Shown here: positions 5,059 through 7,294 of the stretch, piece by piece
How positions within the stretch are numbered: position 1 is the first letter of the stretch
Layout: each line of letters opens with the position of its first letter
From: Candidatus Saccharimonadota bacterium
Lineage (GTDB): Bacteria > Patescibacteriota > Saccharimonadia > Saccharimonadales > Saccharimonadaceae
Direction of reading: 5' to 3'
Assembly: GCA_020428185.1 (NCBI GenBank)
Contig: JAGQNH010000081.1
Span: 1,368-8,661, forward strand
Length of the DNA: 7,294 bases
The notes under the pieces: generated by a model
The model's database searches: none
Told to the model about the DNA's origin: nothing
Seen by the model: the letters and a program-made list of their open reading frames with translations, nothing else
Position numbers and translations under genes: made by a program

Positions 5059-7294
5059 TTAAAACCGCGGTGGTAATTCTACTTGATGTGTCGTCGTTAT
5101 ACTCTTGGCAGGACCCTTAAACAATTCCGATGCCCACAGATACGAAGCTCCGTTATTGTTTATTATTTCTGCAGGTATCTCGGGCTTATCTGCATTTGAA
5201 CCAAACGTCCGTCGAAGCAGGAGACTATTAGTCGATATGGGGCCATTTATGACGAGCTGTTTATTACAGTCCTTAATTGTGAGCTGCGCTGGACCGTCCG
5301 AACATGTATCGATCGTGTTCGCGACCAGCCATCCATCGACCCTCGCTACATCATTGGTGATATTTATTTTGTTGGCAACTATAACCAGCTGCGGAATTTC
5401 CTTTACGCCGCTAAGTGTGCCGCTGTAATAGGCAATATCTCGGTTTATCTCGACTGTTCCGTTAGAAATGATAAATACCGTCTTACCTTTATCGATAGTA
5501 TAGACACCTGCACCACCGGGCATGTCGGTGAGTTTTGTAAAGAAGCTCGATCCTGATGGTGCTTGATAATTACTGAAGACCTCTCTGAGTTTATCTGGTG
5601 TATTGATATTTATGGACGTAGGGTTAAAACAGCCAAAATCAGACAGGACCCCCATCACACCAGATGGCGGACATACTGCACCACTAGAGAACCTATTTGC
5701 AAATGTGAGTTGATTCCAATTGAATGCATCTGTACTACTCCTAACACCTTGATATAGTCCAGAGTTTGTCGCGAAACCAGCTGTCTCTTCGCCTGAAAAT
5801 GACGCATATTCACCCCAACTACCGTACGTCTTTTGAACAGTACCTCCGCCATATTCACCTTGCTTCAAATCAGTCAATGATGTGACTATTTTTTTACCGG
5901 CACGGACATCATCACCATATATGTGCACCTTTGGCTTCTTGCCAGGATTGGTACATTGAATCTTAGAGTTTCTCCAAATGCCGAACGGGTGAAGACTATC
6001 GTTTAGGTACGGCGCATACGATCGCACAGACAACACATAACACAGCCTATATCCTGTATTCCCGTACAGTCTACTCGTATCAACAGGCTTATCTGAAGGC
6101 AACGGATCGCCTCCCGACTTATAGTCACCATATTTATCGAAGATTGTTTTCGTTGGGTCCAATAATCCCGATGGACTATTCCCGGCTATCCTCTTGCAGC
6201 TATTCGTCTTGGCATTATACTTTGTGGGTTGAAGTTTATAGTTTTTCTCAAGCCACGGACATAAACCGTCTCGTCTAATTAATGCGTTTGTTAATGACCC
6301 TAGAAAAGGCTCCCTGTAGTATGTATATTCAGGAATTGGGTCATAGTCCGAGTTTGTCGATAACAAAAACTCCGACAACTGCCATTGCGTCTTTTGGCTA
6401 TCTGTAAAATCAGGTGCCTCCCTCTGATTCGCAAGCCGAGCCCCTTGCTTCATCGAAGGGTAGACCTTGCCGGAATCAATTGATACAGATGGTACGAGAT
6501 TATATACATATGCAATCTCTACACACGACATAGTCCTGCCAAATGATATATCAAATGCATCATGTGCGTCATATGCCTGACCGTCATTACCTACGACAGC
6601 GTCTCCTGACGCTGGATCAGACTGAATGTTGGTATACGTATTACCATTTCCATCTGTCGCACTTCCGTTTAATTGACCTCCACCAAAATTAAATCTAAAC
6701 TTAATAATATCCGGTATCTTCCACTCAAACCATGGGACAACTGGTATATAGCCCAGGTAGAACATTGGTGCGGTCGACACAAACTGACACAACTGCTGAC
6801 CAGGCTTTGCATTAGAACTCAATGTAACGCCAGAAGGTCTTAAAACATAATTCGACAATTCAGGGACGACAGGTAAGCCTGTTCCGACAGTAAACACGGT
6901 GCGAGTCAATACGTTATTCCTATTGGGGAAATATTCTAGTTGATTCAGGGGATTGAGTGGATCGTTAAAGCCTTTTTGATGAATCTGCAAAACACTCACT
7001 CCCGGTATGGGAAATGGGTCAACATTCCAGACAATACCTGTGAATTTCACAGAATCACCTGGATATGCATACATCAGACTAGGTCCAGGTAGATATCGTC
7101 TCGAATCGACAAGTGCCCCGAGCCCCGTAGGGAACGCTCTGTATGTCTTTCCTGTGACCCTATCCTTACCGCCTGTAATGATAGTAAAGCCGACCATGAT
7201 TGCACCACCGGCATGTGCGCTCGGAGGAGGTGCAAGAGTATTAATAGAGAGGGCAGCGAACAACACAAACAATACACCCTTAAACAATGTATAC
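5059..7294 (-). CDS. Large secreted surface protein, 5' end uncertain at window edge
   Basis: About 742 residues counted from a TTG at 7287. The frame stays open to the edge with no ATG, so the true start may lie outside. An N-terminal signal peptide is clear: a Lys, the hydrophobic run GVLFVLFAALSINTLA, then PPPSAHA-GG with a likely signal peptidase I cut after residue 26. No C-terminal membrane helix or LPXTG sorting signal is present, so the protein is released or held non-covalently. Regions: 70-270, beta-rich, starting YPGDSVKFTGIVWNV and containing C167 and C255 (PGQQLCQFVS, SCVEIAYVYNLVPSV), resembling DUF11/CARDB-type Ig-like domains; 271-450, Tyr/Pro-rich with C343, C364, C416, C445; 454-530, KVHIYGDDVRAG to GSWGEYASFSG and GLYQGV; 594-720, short strands and turns (TVFIISNGTVEINRDI, LVIVANKINI, VDGWLVANTIDTC, GPISTNSLLLRRTFG, PAEIINNNGASYLWA) suggesting a beta-helix-like fold with C662/C674. 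Ten cysteines in all. It is the upstream partner of the 374-residue protein. Similar layouts occur in Saccharibacteria exported proteins as I remember them; the function is unknown. Confidence 0.88.
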   Translation of the reverse strand, partial: YTLFKGVLFVLFAALSINTLAPPPSAHAGGAIMVGFTIITGGKDRVTGKTYRAFPTGLGALVDSRRYLPGPSLMYAYPGDSVKFTGIVWNVDPFPIPGVSVLQIHQKGFNDPLNPLNQLEYFPNRNNVLTRTVFTVGTGLPVVPELSNYVLRPSGVTLSSNAKPGQQLCQFVSTAPMFYLGYIPVVPWFEWKIPDIIKFRFNFGGGQLNGSATDGNGNTYTNIQSDPASGDAVVGNDGQAYDAHDAFDISFGRTMSCVEIAYVYNLVPSVSIDSGKVYPSMKQGARLANQREAPDFTDSQKTQWQLSEFLLSTNSDYDPIPEYTYYREPFLGSLTNALIRRDGLCPWLEKNYKLQPTKYNAKTNSCKRIAGNSPSGLLDPTKTIFDKYGDYKSGGDPLPSDKPVDTSRLYGNTGYRLCYVLSVRSYAPYLNDSLHPFGIWRNSKIQCTNPGKKPKVHIYGDDVRAGKKIVTSLTDLKQGEYGGGTVQKTYGSWGEYASFSGEETAGFATNSGLYQGVRSSTDAFNWNQLTFANRFSSGAVCPPSGVMGVLSDFGCFNPTSININTPDKLREVFSNYQAPSGSSFFTKLTDMPGGAGVYTIDKGKTVFIISNGTVEINRDIAYYSGTLSGVKEIPQLVIVANKINITNDVARVDGWLVANTIDTCSDGPAQLTIKDCNKQLVINGPISTNSLLLRRTFGSNADKPEIPAEIINNNGASYLWASELFKGPAKSITTTHQVELPPRF

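Overview
The window looks like chromosome of a Patescibacteria (CPR) bacterium, most likely a Saccharibacteria (TM7) relative. This is inferred from the style of the valyl-tRNA synthetase, the compact layout, base composition in the mid-40s % GC by eye, a large secreted protein of the kind seen in that group, and several genes with no Shine-Dalgarno site. TGA serves as a normal stop (end of the HIT gene), so nothing suggests the code 25 used by Gracilibacteria and Absconditabacteria. No mobile element, CRISPR array or rRNA was seen. Every gap between genes is under about 120 bases.

Layout. 1-2010 (+): the C-terminal three quarters of valS, cut by the left edge. 2015-2344 (-): a small two-helix membrane protein of unknown function with its own near-consensus promoter; its stop lies 4 bases from the valS stop. 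2438-3294 (-): a HIT-family hydrolase followed by rlmH, joined by a 4-base ATGA overlap and driven by a promoter that predicts a leaderless mRNA. 3409-3672 (+): an unrecognised 87-residue protein, divergent from HIT. 3749-3836 (+): tRNA-Ser(CGA) with encoded CCA, followed by a strong intrinsic terminator. 3909-7294 (-): a two-gene unit for envelope proteins. The first is a secreted protein of about 742 residues with a signal peptide, a probable disulfide-bonded beta-rich N-terminal region and a beta-helix-like C-terminus. After 25 bases comes a 374-residue protein anchored by one N-terminal helix, with four extracytoplasmic cysteines.

The right half of valS through the tRNA is translation housekeeping (aminoacylation, 23S rRNA methylation, tRNA) mixed with small orphans. 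The 3909-7294 unit is the accessory, cell-surface part and the best candidate for undescribed biology: two exported, cysteine-paired proteins probably made together by an organism group whose members generally live attached to host bacteria. Any role in attachment is inference only.
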